Part shown: piece by piece, positions 1-12,280 of the stretch
How the letters are laid out: every line of letters begins with the position of its first letter
How positions within the stretch are numbered: the stretch's first letter is position 1
NCBI GenBank assembly: GCA_038380435.1
Contig: JAWZYU010000001.1
Span: 11,760,001-11,824,000, forward strand
Direction of reading: 5' to 3'
DNA length: 64,000 nt
Source: Ryuthela nishihirai
Lineage: Eukaryota > Arthropoda > Arachnida > Araneae > Heptathelidae
Made by a program: the position numbers and the translations under genes
The notes under the pieces: model-generated
The model's database searches: none
The model's input: the letters and a program-made list of their open reading frames with translations, nothing else
What the model was told of the DNA's origin: nothing

Positions 1-1060
1 TCCTTGGATCGTCGAAAACTTGAAGCCTTAAATTTAGAGAGTTTTTCTTTTGATTTTCAGAAATTTTATGAACATTCTCTTTCTGTCTTTTCAGAATGTT
101 CTAAACATTCACTCTACCATATAATAAATATGCCACTATTTTGTAAGGCGTATCTCCCAAATAAAGAGAAAAAAAAATCCACCCTAATATTGATTTTCAA
201 CATTTTTTTTCCTTTGAATTTCATTGTCTGTGATTTGTGGTCTCATGTTGTTCCTTCAGAGAGAGGTGCTTTACTGTTTTGTGCAAATTAATATCTGACC
301 TAAGTATGTGGCGGAGCATAATCCGCTTTGAAGTTTTCATTATGTTAGTGGAAGAAAAATGAATCAAAATGGGCAACGAATTCAGTGTCTCAAGCGTAAT
401 TCAAAAATTCTGATGCAATTAAAGCAATGCTGAGTATGAGATTGTAAAGTTTGACGATCATAATACTATCTCTGCTATGAGTGCAGGATAACTGTTAACT
501 TCTGGAGCTTGATTTCGACACATTAATCTCTTCGTCATCCTTTGAGAAGTGGGACAAAGCTTTAGCTGCTAATTGATTGGTTCCCTTATGCATCTCCGAA
601 TTTCTCAAGATTTAGTGGGTTTTTTATTATTTTTTGTGTGTAATAAAAAAGTATTTTTAATCGACCTAACAAAAAATAATAAAACAGAAAAGATATAGAT
701 GAATAAAAATACAGGATTGGGAAACAAAAAATATGACAAATTTACTTCTCTCTTCTGAAAACTATAAACGATAATAAAGAAGAAGGAAAAACGAGACTCG
801 CATTCAGTCGATGATCAGAATGCATCCGAAATACACTAGAGGAAATAAAGAATACAACACTTGCAAGAAGTTATGCAAATGTGACGAAATTGAGGGAGGC
901 GGTAGTATATGGAAATGCATGGAAATGATTAGGTTTGCAGGACGATGGAAAGGATTGGAAAGATGCGAGCTGACGTCACAGGTGAGGGAGCACTCAATGA
1001 CAGATAAAGGCAACCAAAGCTCCCTGGTTGACAAAATGTTGTGGAAATTGTTCTAAACCG
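1..1060. other. A+T-rich DNA without a recognisable gene
   Basis: Several short ORFs occur on both strands (for example 4-291 and 811-1056), but none has a recognisable domain and their composition is that of random A+T-rich sequence. No repeat family seen elsewhere in the window was recognised here. A TGACGTCA octamer lies near 973, about 90 bp before the Tc1 remnant, and could belong to that element's 5' flank. Confidence 0.4.
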
Positions 1061-1065
1061 CTAAA

Positions 1066-2067
1066 GGTGCCCTTACGCAGACGTCGACAGCTGTTCCAAC
1101 AGTTAACAGACTTTGAGCGTGGAAGAATCATTGGCCTTAGAGAATCTGGTTGTCGTATAAATATGGGGCCAACCTTGTTGGCCACAATCCCAGCGCTATC
1201 GTACACATATGGTGCATCCCTTAGGTTCAAGAAGGATCCAGCACACACCGATAAGGATCAGGGAGATGACTTATGACCACGGAGCGATAGGACCGCCATT
1301 TTCGCCGCATGGCAAAGCACAGTTTTCTTACAGTTTCTTTACAGTTTTCTATACAGTTCTTACGGTTTTCATTGTGAGCCTATCGTCCGGCACTACGTTT
1401 CCCCTCACATCTGCCCACATGCAAGCACGTCTTCAGTGGTGCTGCCTCAGACAGAACTGGTATGAACACGAGTGGAGTGCCGTGGTGTTTATGGCGAATC
1501 TCGTTTTTGTATTGGTCAGCACAACGGTAGACAACGTGTTCGCCGTCATCCAGGGGAAAGAACGTCGCCCAGTGCGTGCGACATCGTCACACAGCTCCAA
1601 TACCTAGTGTCTTGGTGTGGGGTGCCATTAGTCGGATATCTCGGTCAGAACTGGCCATCATAAGAGGATCTCTAACTGCCCAACGATATGTTACTAACAT
1701 TTTGCAGTCAGTGGCTATCCCATTTGTTCGACAGCACGGTACCTTTTACCAGCAAGATAACACCCGTCCCCACACAATCCGCGTTAGTTTGCAGTATCTA
1801 TACGAGCAAAACGTTCAGGTACTAACATGGCCAGCACGCTCGTCGGACCTTTAACCTATTGAACACGTCTGGGATATTGATGGGCCGATAGCTCCAAAAC
1901 AACCAAGAGATGCGCCAACAACTGTCGCTGAAATGGAACAGCGACTTCACGGTATTTCGTGTTCTATCCCTCAAGAGGACATTATAGAGCTGTACGATAG
2001 CATTCCCCGCCGTGTTCGTGAATGCGTTGCTGCCAACATCAAAGTAATTATACCACTTTGCCGGGTA
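1066..2067 (+). pseudogene. Tc1-like transposase remnant (type 1)
   Basis: This is a broken Tc1-family DDE transposase, an enzyme that cuts and pastes a DNA transposon at TA sites. The N-terminal helix-turn-helix start (FERGRIIGLRESG, about 1111-1150) is followed by a deletion of most of the DNA-binding domain. Catalytic-domain blocks then appear in shifting frames: RLQWC near 1430, GESRFCIGQ near 1493, VWGAIS near 1614, QQDNTRPHT near 1752 and PIEHVWDI near 1857. The expected first catalytic Asp (normally DESRF) is Gly here; the second Asp and the final Glu are visible. At least three frameshifts and an in-frame stop before PIEHVW make it non-functional. The related type-1 copy is at 37,940-38,957. 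I could not define its terminal inverted repeats. Confidence 0.9.
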
Positions 2068-2140
2068 GGTAAAGTGGAAATTTTCCATATTTTTTCGATA
2101 AGGTAATCAATCACACATCTCAGTGTATGCTAATATAGAT

Positions 2141-2162
2141 AGATAGATAGATTTTTAGGTAG
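2141..2162. repeat. Short (GATA)n-type microsatellite
   Basis: About five tandem copies of the tetranucleotide ATAG/GATA, directly downstream of the Tc1 remnant. It is too short to have an inferred role. Confidence 0.6.
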
Positions 2163-2419
2163 ATTTTTTATTCACTACTCTCTTCACCAGTACAGTTCAA
2201 TACAAAAAACTGCAACAAAAAACGTACTTTTACGTAAATTTTCCCAATTCAAAAGTTCATACACATAAACTGATTAACATAAATTATATTGTAAAGTATA
2301 AATTATAATTTATTTTATAGGTAGTCTTTTTTAAACAAACAAACTGAACAATATGAAAGAAGTAAATAAATAAGAGAACTCCACTTGAGTCTGAGCTCAT
2401 AGGTGGAGTTCACGAATAT

Positions 2420-3930
2420 AACGTTTACAGAATTAGTTGCAACAGAGTTATAAAAATTAAATATTTAAGCTGAAGTTTTATCTCTATAGATATTTCTCTA
2501 CATCATCACAATCCACTAACCAATCCCATATTAATCTTTTAAAAGCATAAATGTTTCTTTCATTTCTAATGTTAGCCGACAGAGCATTAAAAAGTTTTGG
2601 TGCCAGATAAACGTAGTGTTTTTGGATGATAGATTTTTTAGGAAACGGTATGGATAAATGCATAGTAGATGATAAACGTGTATATTTTGGAAAGAACTTA
2701 ACATTAGATTCATCCGAATTTTGAATTCTGTATACTAATAAGTGATAAATATATAATTTTCTAACTGGTAAGATATTTAATTTTTTAAAATTTTTTACAC
2801 TATCAATTTTTTTTTCTTTGCGGACTGTGTGGGGACGGGTGTTATCTTGCTGGTCAAAGCATGCATCTTATTATGTAATTTTGAGAACCTTGTAATGGTT
2901 TCAGATTTGTCATATACAGACCTCTCCAAGACGTAATGCCCTATTTCAAATAGGTTTTTATCCACGAATTATAAATAATATTTAACTTTGAAAGATTTAT
3001 AAAATTTCTTATATAATTAAATCTTGAAACCATAATATTTAAGTTCTTAATTATATTACTTATATGCGTTTTCCAAGAAAGTTTTTTGTCAAGGTAGACA
3101 TCCAAATATCTGAAGCAATCAACACCCTAAATAACTGAACATTTACAATATATCTCATTGCAGTTTAGATCATCATAGAAGAGTTTATTGAAAAAGTCAT
3201 CAGTTTGATTTTCTTGTAATCTAAAATTTATGTACTTCGTTTTGGCAACATTTAAAACTTATTTATTATATATATTTGGAATAAACCAATTTTTATTTTT
3301 TTTAGATGATCATTTATTTGCACTATTAATTCTTCAGTTTTGCCTGCATAAAGTTAAAGATATATCATCTGCAAAAGTTATTTTGCTGCTGTACAATTGT
3401 AAGTCAAAAAGATCATTAAAATAAACCGAAAATAAAAAAGGACCCAAAACAGATTTTTGAGGAACACCGAAATTTATCTTAGCATTGGAACTGAAACAAT
3501 TTTTTATTTTAACCCTTTGCTTCTAACCTGTCAGATAGCTAGAGAGCCAAGATAGCATTTCACCTCTCATTCCAGCCTGTTTCCAATTTATGTAATAGAA
3601 TTAAATGTCGGACAGAGTCAAATGCTTAACATCAAGGAATAAAACAACGACTTTCAAATTTTGATTGATGCTTTTATATACGGTTGATGTCATTTTTAGA
3701 ATTGCATCCTCTGTTTCCATGTTTTTTCGGAAACCATATTGATGTTTAGAAAAGAAATTATATTAAAAAATTTAACGTTTTAGATTTGACTATTTTTTCT
3801 ATTATTTTGGAAAAGACAGACAAGATGGATATTGGTCAATAATTTTAAATTTTCTTATCACAGCCACCTTTATCCACTGGGTATGACTGCGGCAGTTTTT
3901 AAAAAAGTAACAGCTGGCTGCGTTTCAATA
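2420..3930 (-). pseudogene. LINE (Jockey/CR1-like) reverse transcriptase, 3' part, decayed
   Basis: Reading the minus strand from about 3,930 down, the blocks appear in the order expected of a non-LTR retrotransposon reverse transcriptase. First is an RPISIL-like block near 3,840, then LFLDVK (palm motif A region, frame-disturbed) near 3,640. Next comes GVPQKSVLGPFLF near 3,450 and the catalytic FADD box near 3,375. A thumb region with LAPKLFNALS and FKRL follows near 2,590-2,545, matching the C-terminus of Jockey/CR1-type enzymes. Frameshifts and stops lie throughout, so it is a 5'-truncated dead copy. The endonuclease half was not found upstream. A 35-bp Tc1 fragment lies inside it at 2,820-2,854. 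The minus-strand ORF 2531-2713 is the intact C-terminal stretch. Confidence 0.85.
2820..2854 (-). mobile_element. 35-bp inverted scrap of the nearby Tc1 transposase
   Basis: These 35 bases are the reverse complement of 1,748-1,782 in the Tc1 remnant, the part encoding the QQDN-RPHT motif, with a single mismatch. They sit inside the antisense LINE, about 1 kb away and in inverted orientation. It is far too short for ordinary transposition. Filler DNA copied during break repair, or template switching, is the likely origin. Confidence 0.85.
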
Positions 3931-3949
3931 AAATGGCATTAACACTTCT

Positions 3950-6900
3950 AGGTGTTGGAATTTTTTCCCCGTAGTGTATTTGTTGTTTTTTATTGTGCAT
4001 CGGTAACGGAAATGACTTTGATTTGTCACCTAGAGATTTGATTCAGCTTTTATTTATTTCTTTTTCTTTCTCTCCTTAATCTAAAATATGCTGATCGTAA
4101 TAAATACGAAACAGAATCAACAAATCTCCTTAACTGAAAGATGTCTGCAAAATGGAGCTTTTCCAAACGATGAAAATGCGTCTTCAGCAAAATGGGGCTT
4201 GCTGATATGCTTTATCTGTGAATTTGGGACAAGAGCGGAAGTCCGGTTTCAAAGGCCATTCATCATCTTGGGCAATTATGTCGTGTGCTCTGGCATCACG
4301 AGGCTTACACAGATGTCGTCTGCCTTCCTTTCATTGCAACTCGGGAATGAAATATCACTTGCACTCATTGGAAGCTTAAAACGGGGCAGTTATTAAAGTG
4401 TAAAAGACTATTTATTTTCAAACTTACTAAGTTAGCTGAACGTCTCCGCTATTAACGGAAATAATAAATCTACACTATGATACTGAAGCACATCGGTTTC
4501 TTATTTCGTTGATTAATGTTTTCTTTTATAAATGCTTTAAAAGGGTCCAGAAAAAATACCTTGTAAGAAACAATAATGACTTTTAAAACTGCTTCGTAAT
4601 GTATAGAAGACCATTTTAATATTTCACATCTGAATTGAAAAATCAATACTACTCGTAACTCATTGGCAGAGGAAATCGGAGACTGAAAAACACGACTTCA
4701 TAATTTTATTCGGCACATAGGATAGAGAAGAATCTTAGAGGCTACTCCTAACTTTTACAGGTCTTCTTACAAGAATCCCGATACGAGATACGGAGATCTG
4801 TGAAACTGAGGCTCCTTTGTTGTTTTGGTAATTTTTAAAGAGATTCTCAATTCTGAGAGTGCACTTGTAAGATATTTGAAATGTTCTGTAATTATGTTTT
4901 GATCCTGGAGTCTCTAGAGTAGACACAAATCTCTCTCTAGAGTCTCTAGTCTAGTCTCTCTAGAGTCTCTAGTCTCTCTCTGGAGTCTCTAGAGTAGACA
5001 CAAATGTTTAAAAATGATTTTTTGAGGTCGTAAATATTAAATCCTTCCGAATTTGTCTAGCAGTTTCGCTTTCCATTTTATTTCATTTATTTTTACTTGG
5101 CATTAATTATTTGCAAGGATTTCAAAAAAGGCTTATTCCACTAAGACTGAAATCAAGTTTTCTGACCACTGACGAAAGAGTTTAATACTGTACAATAAAA
5201 AGTAATCAGAGCCACTATGCTTTTAAGGCTAATTTCAACCAGTTTCAGAAAAACAAGCTGCAAATTGGTTTTTATGTGTACCATTTAGCACTGCTATTGC
5301 TGCCATATGGGATCAACAGGAAGTGAGAGGAAATCGAGAAATTTCTGAAATCACAAACCTACTTGTTTAGAAGTTTTGATAGCAAATATCCTGTATTTTG
5401 AAGCAAATAAGAGAATGGTAACAAATTTAAGTTGCATTCGGCCATTCTTTTGTAATAGGGAATATAATTTTTCAGTTTTTGGTTAACCTATAGTGTACAT
5501 CAAAGCAAAGGCGAGTGAAAACCACAAGAAATAAAACATGTCTAATGTTTGTGACAGAGGTGAATCCAGAATATGTTTTTTTTTGAGGGGGAGGGGGGAT
5601 GATATACGACATAGCGTTCCTTTTCGAATAGAGGTCCGCTGACGAAAAAAATGGATTTCGCAAGTTTACTACGTCTTTTGGCAGAAAAATTGTCGATTCT
5701 TTTTTCTTTTGGATACAAAAGCAATTTAATAAAATAAGCTTCCACCTATTCCTCTGTAGATAGGTGCTCTACACTGTCGATAAGTTCCAGGATATTATGA
5801 TATAAATCGAAACCGTACAAATAGAAATCAACAACTTATGGAAAAATTGCGAGATTTATTCCGAAAAAAATAATCATATGAATAAAAACGTAAATTAAAA
5901 ATATTATTTATGCATATTTATCTCAAATCCATCTCTTATGATCAATGTTATATCTGATTTTGTTATCATTTCATTCCTATCAGATACAACATTGCAGATG
6001 CAAGAGAAAGAAATTGCCGTCGTAACAGATGCACCGTAAACTAAAGTAAAGTATCCTTCATGTACTTCATGTTTTAGTTCACTCTGATGCTCCACCGCAG
6101 CTAATATATCGGTTTAATTAATTTTTGCAAATCGCCGTTCCATCTGTTGTACTGCCCACATGCGAGGATTTACCGTTGCATTCTTCACTTTCTATAGCAA
6201 TGGTAGAAGGGCAATCACCACTCACTGAAACAAAGGAAGGGTGGTGCAGGCTGTGACATTGAAATGAATTTAGGCTTCGCTTCATTAGCAAGCATAGAAA
6301 TGCTGTCTAGGGTTCTCTTTTCAAACTGTAGATGAGATTTCTGGGAGCCATTGCCATCCCTATGCATGCCTTACATGATTCCAAAGGAACAGTTATTGGC
6401 TGGGAACCGTTATGAACAGGTTGTAGAGCCTTGTGGGTGCAAGTTCGATACTGCTAGTGTTCGACATTTATTGATGACCCACATAGATTCCACAATAGCT
6501 ATTTCGCCACCCAGAACGAACTTGGATGTCTACTGCCCCTTCCTTCAGATCTGCCATTAGCTCGGTCAGCTTTACAGCAGCTGAGGTTAGTTTATGGACA
6601 AATTTGCTGCAAGATGCTACAGGCTGGCCTTGGATCTACCGGTTGTAACTTTTTTCTGGTATGACTCAGATGTTCGTGCTAAAGCAACGTGTCAACCCAG
6701 GCTTGCGACAAGAATAGAATACATGCATTTATTTTTCAGAATTTTTTTATGGAATGGGAACTTTTACAACTGTTAAAATTCCCTGATATAATTTTCGAGT
6801 TGAGTAAAATTTTTACATTTGTTATATTTTATTTTGTTGTTTGAGATGGCTTTCTATAAATGGAAAATATTCATGGGAAAGAAATTATGAACATTTTGTC

Positions 6901-7195
6901 TGTCATTTATAGTTCATAGAATGAAGCCAACGAATTCAGATATGTGAAGAAGGGAACGAGTTTTCACCGCAATCGACCAAGAATATTCAGCTGCACTGAA
7001 GGCAGGAAGGATTTTTGCAACACTAAAAAGTGATGATATAGAGGAAGTGATTTTACTGACAGTTCATGGTCCAACCAAATCACTAATGAATCAATGACCT
7101 GGGATTTCTCATGAAAATTGAGTTGGATCAGTTCATAATCTTTCGGTAGATTCGGATCCATTAGGATTTTCAAAATTACAGCTGAGTGATAATAT
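3950..7195. other. Gene-poor unique stretch
   Basis: No ORF here has a recognisable domain. The longest candidates (4088-4396 plus, 102 codons; 6351-6560 plus; 6964-7173 minus) show no family signature. A small AGAGTCTCT-rich patch at 4905-5005 is listed separately. The sequence looks like intergenic or intronic DNA. Confidence 0.4.
4905..5005. repeat. AGAGTCTCT-rich patch flanked by a 26-bp direct repeat
   Basis: The 26-bp string beginning CTGGAGTCTCTAGAG and ending ACACAAAT occurs at 4905-4930 and again, identical, at 4980-5005. Between the copies is an imperfect AGAGTCTCTAGT repeat. The arrangement looks like slippage or a local tandem duplication of a simple core. Confidence 0.75.
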
Positions 7196-7199
7196 GCAT

Positions 7200-7450
7200 T
7201 GTCATGTCACTCTAATTTATTTATTTTTATTTATTATTGTACTTTTGTTGTTATTTTTATTGTTGTAAATATACATCGGTAAAAAGCGTATTTTTGAAAG
7301 TGCTGATGTAGGGATGTGACTCATGAGTTGTTATTAGGGTCTGAGCTGGCTGACTTGCATATGCTCACAGGACGGAATGCACTTTTACGACTAGCCTCGG
7401 GCGCGAGTACTAGTGCAGGAGACAAGCTTCGTAATCCCAAATTCTATGAG
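7200..7450 (+). mobile_element. LTR fragment, family shared with 13,731-14,096 and 40,259-42,110
   Basis: The sequence from TGTCATGTCACTC onward is the reverse complement of the right part of the element at 13,731-14,096. The shared parts include the A/T-rich TTTATTTATTTTTATT tract, a GGGATGTGACTCATGAG-type block and a TCGGGCGCGAGT block. It starts with TG as LTRs do. Similarity fades near 7,450, so I cannot place its other end. No target duplication was identified. Confidence 0.6.
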
Positions 7451-8130
7451 AAAACGCTCAAGAGGCTGGTGGAAGTTAACAATTTCTCATCTCTCTCAGA
7501 GGAGCAGCGTGGCGGCGACGATTAGCACTAACTCTTGTGGGAAAACCAGATCAGAATAAATTCGATCTTTACCTCGTTCCATTCAGGTGGACCAAAAGAG
7601 GATGCATGGTTGTTGGCCACATTGCCACTCTCATTTCATGCACTAGAGATAATAGGGCGTCCTTGCTGTTCGGTCCTCAGCTACACTTCACATATGTGCA
7701 CTCGTTCTGTTCCTTTCTTTCGACTCGCAGGAAGAACTTGCCACATGTCCTTTTGCCTCGCTGTTCAGAACTGAATTAATTCTTTGGGCGCCTTTTTCGC
7801 CTCACTTTCTCTCGACTCATGGCAGAAAGGTCACCCACTGGCTATGTGTGGACACTGTTCATTGGTGCGCGCGGGTCGAGGTGCGAATCCTTGACCCATC
7901 TGGCGTGAGTTGTTTACAACAACAGGCCACGTAGGCCCCCTACCACCTGAGATCCACCCGGCCATGCTGTAGAGTCTCTGTGCCAACGACGGTGTTCTTT
8001 CTGGTTGTTGGACTGGACACCAAAAATGAAGGCTATGTAAAGGGCTCAAGTGGCTGAAGATAATGGTGGCCGAGGCTTTCCGTGCCAAACCGTTGTGTCC
8101 CCATTTTGAAACAAATGTGAGCACGACACA
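7450..8130. other. Unassigned repeat-like sequence
   Basis: This stretch is less A+T-rich than its surroundings and lies between the LTR fragment and the antisense LINE. Two overlapping short ORFs (7535-7779) and the low-complexity tail of the 7831-8430 minus ORF show no domain. It may be the rest of the LTR plus another interspersed repeat, but I have no second copy in the window to prove it. Confidence 0.3.
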
Positions 8131-9451
8131 ATTCCCGGTGTTGTTCTGTCTAACTCCTTCCACTGCTTTATCAGCCAAATTATCAAGCCAAAGATTCTTA
8201 TCAGCTGTTAACTGATCCTTTACATGTTTATTAAGCTCTCTGTAATACCGTCTTTCAGGAGTAGTACAGTATTGATTCCTACACTTCCTTCTTTCAGAAA
8301 TGAGTTCCATAGCTTTATCACTCAAATAATTTTGCCTCCTCTGTTCCTTTTTTCCTAAAAGAGTACTGTTAGTTTTAAGAAAAGCCTGTTTAAATTGATC
8401 CCATTCTTTCTCAATATCAGCAGTAAGCAAACCATGATTGTCATAATGACTAAATAGTCTATCATGGTATGCTTTGGCTATATTTGGATCTTTCAGACAT
8501 TCAGTGTTAAAAGTAAATCTCTTAATCTTAGCACAACATTTCTTAAGCTTCAGTGGAAAGACACTTTTGACCAGGTAATGGTCAGACCCAATTTAGGCTC
8601 CCCTGTATGATCTGGTATTCCTAACCGAAATAGCCCGTTTTCTGTTAATTAAAATATAATCTATCATATTCCTGTGTAGCTCATCAGGTGAAACCCCTGT
8701 GTTATAATAAATCCCAGTGTTTGTAGTACGTGTTAGTTATTCGCAAACCATTAACTTACCTGTAGGCTCCTGTAGGAGACATTCCCCATTGCCATTTGAA
8801 CTACCAATGCCAAAGGAACCTAAAACTCCTACTCAAAAGTCAGAGTCAGTACGAACTTTAGCACTGAAGTCATCTAGCACAAAAGAAATATCTGCTTTCT
8901 TGACAGAATTCAAAATATCCTGAAGTCTGCAGAACTTAAAATTATTCTCATCAGAGTCCTCTGTGGGGGCATAACAACAAATAACATTCAAGTCTTCAAT
9001 CTTAGTTTCAAATTTAGCTGTAAGAAATCTTTGATTAATTGCAGCCATATCCTTAGAAGGGCATCACTGTGTGTCTGTTGAGAAGCAAACCTATCCTTGG
9101 AGATGCTTTCCATCATCCCATCTTGAATAGGGAAATTTAATATTATATTTAAGTGTCTGATCTTTACCTGTCCATCTGGTCTATTGCAAGCCTAGAATAA
9201 CTAGGTTATAAGGCTGGAATTCTTGTGTGAGGACATTAAGAAAATAATCTCTGTGCAGAGTCCTCACATTCCAACTACCTATGAAGAGAAAATGGTTAAT
9301 ATAATGTTTAAAGAAACTATGTTTATTGAGAGAGAGAATGCCGACAGTATCAAACAGCCCCCTAATCGCAGGAATGGCGCAAACACCTGTTCCCCACTAC
9401 AAAATGCTAAAGCCATCTACACTACACTGAAAGACTTCCTCCAATGTGGAA
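8130..9451 (-). pseudogene. LINE 5' region with APE-type endonuclease (RTE-like), decayed
   Basis: On the minus strand this reads as the start of a non-LTR retrotransposon. A 5' leader covers about 9451-9285. Next is the endonuclease start GSWNVRTL near 9,285, then a block with NVICCYAPTEDSDE and FVLDDFSAKV at 8,990-8,855. The expected catalytic GDFNAK motif reads DDFSAK. The linker between endonuclease and reverse transcriptase follows (ORF from 8,430: LLGKKEQRRQNYLSDKAMEL). Such endonucleases are often annotated as craniofacial-development-protein-2-like. The reverse transcriptase is missing: similarity stops near 8,130. Stops break the frame between 9,280 and 9,050. Its leader and first codons recur on the plus strand at 29,588-29,778. 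Confidence 0.8.
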
Positions 9452-11560
9452 TTTGACGATGCCCATTCGCTAGAGGTGAGAATGTTGGGGGGCAGCATAA
9501 TTGGAAGTAGTCTAGGGCGGTCTTCATGTGAGGTTTAATTTGACACCTATTCGTCACTGTAAATTCGAAAGATTTCCATTTTTCGGGGGGAGGGAGGTTA
9601 AAGCTTTCATTTGACATACAACTTGCTATGTTCGGCTCTCGCTTTCAAAAGATATACTGGAACAATTATTCGCATATTTTCCGCTTTTTGAGAGTAAAGA
9701 AGGTGTGGAAGGGAAATTTTTATAATTTGTGGCCCTTCCCCATCCCCACGAGGTTTCATTTGATGCGTAGACTGTATTTTCGCCCCTCACGTTCCGAAGA
9801 TATAGCGGAACAATCGCTTCCCTATTTCCCCTTTTTAAGGGAAGAAAGCATGGGGATTACATTTCCCCTCGAAATCATAATTGTCTTCGCATTCGTCTTT
9901 CCATAAATACTTTCCTTAAACAAATTAAAAAAATTAATAGAATAATTAATAATTTTATATATCAGAGGGGAATGGTAGAAACCAAACTACCCTTTGCTGT
10001 TGCGAGCAACACCTAATATGTATTTTCCCACCTTTACCAATATTTCAATTAATTAACGACATCCGTATGCTGATTACTGTCAATATGTGCTTCCCAAGAT
10101 AATGGCATTATTTTAAATTATGATCCCAGATAATTACCTGTATTCTGAATCTTTGTTATCTCATCATCCTCCGCGCAGATCATTGTCTGTCAGTCCTTAA
10201 TAATAGTAATAATGATTTATTTCATGCAGAGGGTTACAGTAAGCCAAGGTACAGGTAATTTTGGACATTAATGGATCTTTCGGTACTTTTATAGGAGGAC
10301 GAGAACAAAGCTTCAAACTAATCATCAAATATTTGAAATTACAGTCATCGTTTCTCATCTGCAAATGATGATGACTCTTTCAAACTTGTTGCTTACGAGA
10401 CCCATTCGCGCCAAAGAACGTCGACTCGGGGCTTCTGTTTGCAAATGCGCGCGATAATCAAATAAAATTTGTAATCCCCCAGCAAGCGTGAAGCTGCGAG
10501 TTATCCTTCAGGAATTAGCCATTTCAGTGCCTGCTGATTGAATTACCCTTTCATGCAACGTGGAACAGTAATGGCCGGAAAGGAAATTAATGATGACGGA
10601 GTACCTCTTCCTTTCATCTTCGTCGATTCGAAATCCACTTTCGCTCCTCGAGAGGCCTATTCTTCCTCCCCTTCCCATTCCTCTTTCCTCCTTCTCCCTT
10701 CCCCTTTCCCCTTCCCTCTTCCCACAATCTCTTCTCTCTCTCCCTCCTCCTTTTACAGAAACGACGACATTCGTTACAAGAGTTTAGCGCATTATATTTA
10801 GCACATTTCCACTACATCCCCCTTCTGCGCTGTAATTGAATTACCCCCCCCCCCATAGTTTTATCTCTCTGTGAAGTCTGTTTTGTCCTGTGTCTATTGG
10901 TTCACCAGTCATTGGGTTCTGATCATTTCGAACCAACAGTTCGGCATTCAATGATGCGCCATTAATTCTTTTGGGAAGAGCCAGATTTCTTCTCCGCTAT
11001 CATTCCAACGAAAGCATTCTTCACGCACTCTTCGAAATGGTACGAAAGAATCTTTCACTCGTTTTCTTCTTTCGTCTTTCTCTCGATGTCTTCGATAATG
11101 TGACTGAGCAGTCAATGATAAATTAGAACTTACTCAACGAAACATTATCCTAACGGATTCAAGAACCGAAAATATTTAAAATGATTTTAATAAGACATGC
11201 TGCGGCAACATTTCCATCCAATTGTTCTATCAATATGTCAAATGAATAAAAATTTGTTAGCAAAGGAATATCAGAATTTTACATACACTGCTCGTTATTG
11301 AAATTGCCCCACCTACGAAGAATGCTCGCTTTGAACTCAAAACAATTTGAAGTGACAGAGAAATGTAGAAAAGAAAAAACTGCGTTTGTGAATCTAATCA
11401 GCAGTATATATTTCTAAAATGCAGTGTACATCAATAAGAAGCATGATATCCATGAACAGCGATGCAAGCGGACAAAAGACTCAATAGCCAGTCGAAAAGG
11501 TGGTGAATGTCATCTTGCTGAGCATTCAGGCAAGCTTCATTCACCTGTGCTGTGAGATCC
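9452..11560. other. Non-coding stretch with degenerate repeats
   Basis: 9,470-9,900 contains two or three degenerate tandem phrases that include a GAGGTTTMATTTGA-like motif, reminiscent of the interior of the Helitron-like element near 21.9 kb. The 10,538-10,801 ORF is dominated by a C/T-rich (Pro/Ser) low-complexity tract and is not a convincing gene. A run of cytosines lies near 10,846. The rest shows nothing recognisable. Confidence 0.4.
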
Positions 11561-11573
11561 CCCTCAAAGGGGT

Positions 11574-11630
11574 ACTAAGGTACACAAGCCCCCTCACCTT
11601 GTCGTGGTGAGGGGGCTTGTGTACCTTAGT
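11574..11630. repeat. Perfect 25-bp hairpin
   Basis: The left arm 11574-11598 (ACTAAGGTACACAAG...) and the right arm 11606-11630 are exact reverse complements, separated by the 7-base loop TTGTCGT. The stem is G+C-rich. It lies at the upstream edge of the LINE-like repeat that continues to 13.7 kb, so it may be part of that element's 5' untranslated RNA. Confidence 0.9.
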
Positions 11631-11867
11631 GAAGCTGAGGTTACACTAACCAGGGTGTAAGTGAAGCTGAAGGTTACCCATGAAAGCAGAAAGCCAAAGC
11701 AGAAAGGTCAGACTAAGAGTTCCCCATCGAAGATGACATCCACAGGGAATAGATTTGTGCGCGGTTATCTGTTTGCCTTAAGTCAACTTAGCCCAACGGG
11801 CTCAAGTCCAAGGAACAGAAGAGATGGACTTTGTATCCTGGAGAATGAAAATCTCAGGATTAGTTAA

Positions 11868-12280
11868 CATGTGCTCTGGGTTGGGTTGTGTTGTTTTACA
11901 TCTGAGTGGCACTTTCTTGTACACCATGGGCTAAATGGCCAGGTCACATGGACCCCAAAGGCTCAGAGAAGGTTGGGGGAGGGGACCCAGTGGAACAGCT
12001 GTTGGGAGACAGATGGTAGCCTCCCTTCAAGGCCATCCAGTGTGTTCTTTAACATGCACAGGTTATGGCTCTCCCGCAAACGGGACCACGGCTTAACGTC
12101 CCATCCGACGGACGGCGACTTTTCCAAGCCCATCGGTGTGCCCTACTGACCGTGGACAGGGTGGGGAATTTTGCGGAGATAAGTCTGAACGCTGACCCAG
12201 CTGGGACTCGAACCTGGGAACTACAGATTATGAGCCTGGTGCGCTACCAACTGAGCCACCCCTGCCCCCATGTGCCCTGG
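11868..12280 (-). mobile_element. SINE family A, copy 1, with target duplication
   Basis: A tRNA-derived SINE, reading on the minus strand, occupies 11,880-12,268. The head (complement of 12,203-12,268) has pol III promoter boxes: an A box matching GTGGCTCAGTTGGTAGC and a B box matching GGTTCGAGTCC. The body is about 320 bp and the tail is an AACCCAA-type simple repeat. It is flanked by near-identical 12-bp duplications, CATGTGCTCTGG (11,868-11,879) and CATGTGCCCTGG (12,269-12,280), showing retroposition. Both ORFs called here are accidental. Confidence 0.9.

Noticed and set aside
10538..10801. 87-codon Ser/Pro-rich ORF
   Set aside because: Dominated by a C/T-rich low-complexity tract open in two frames.
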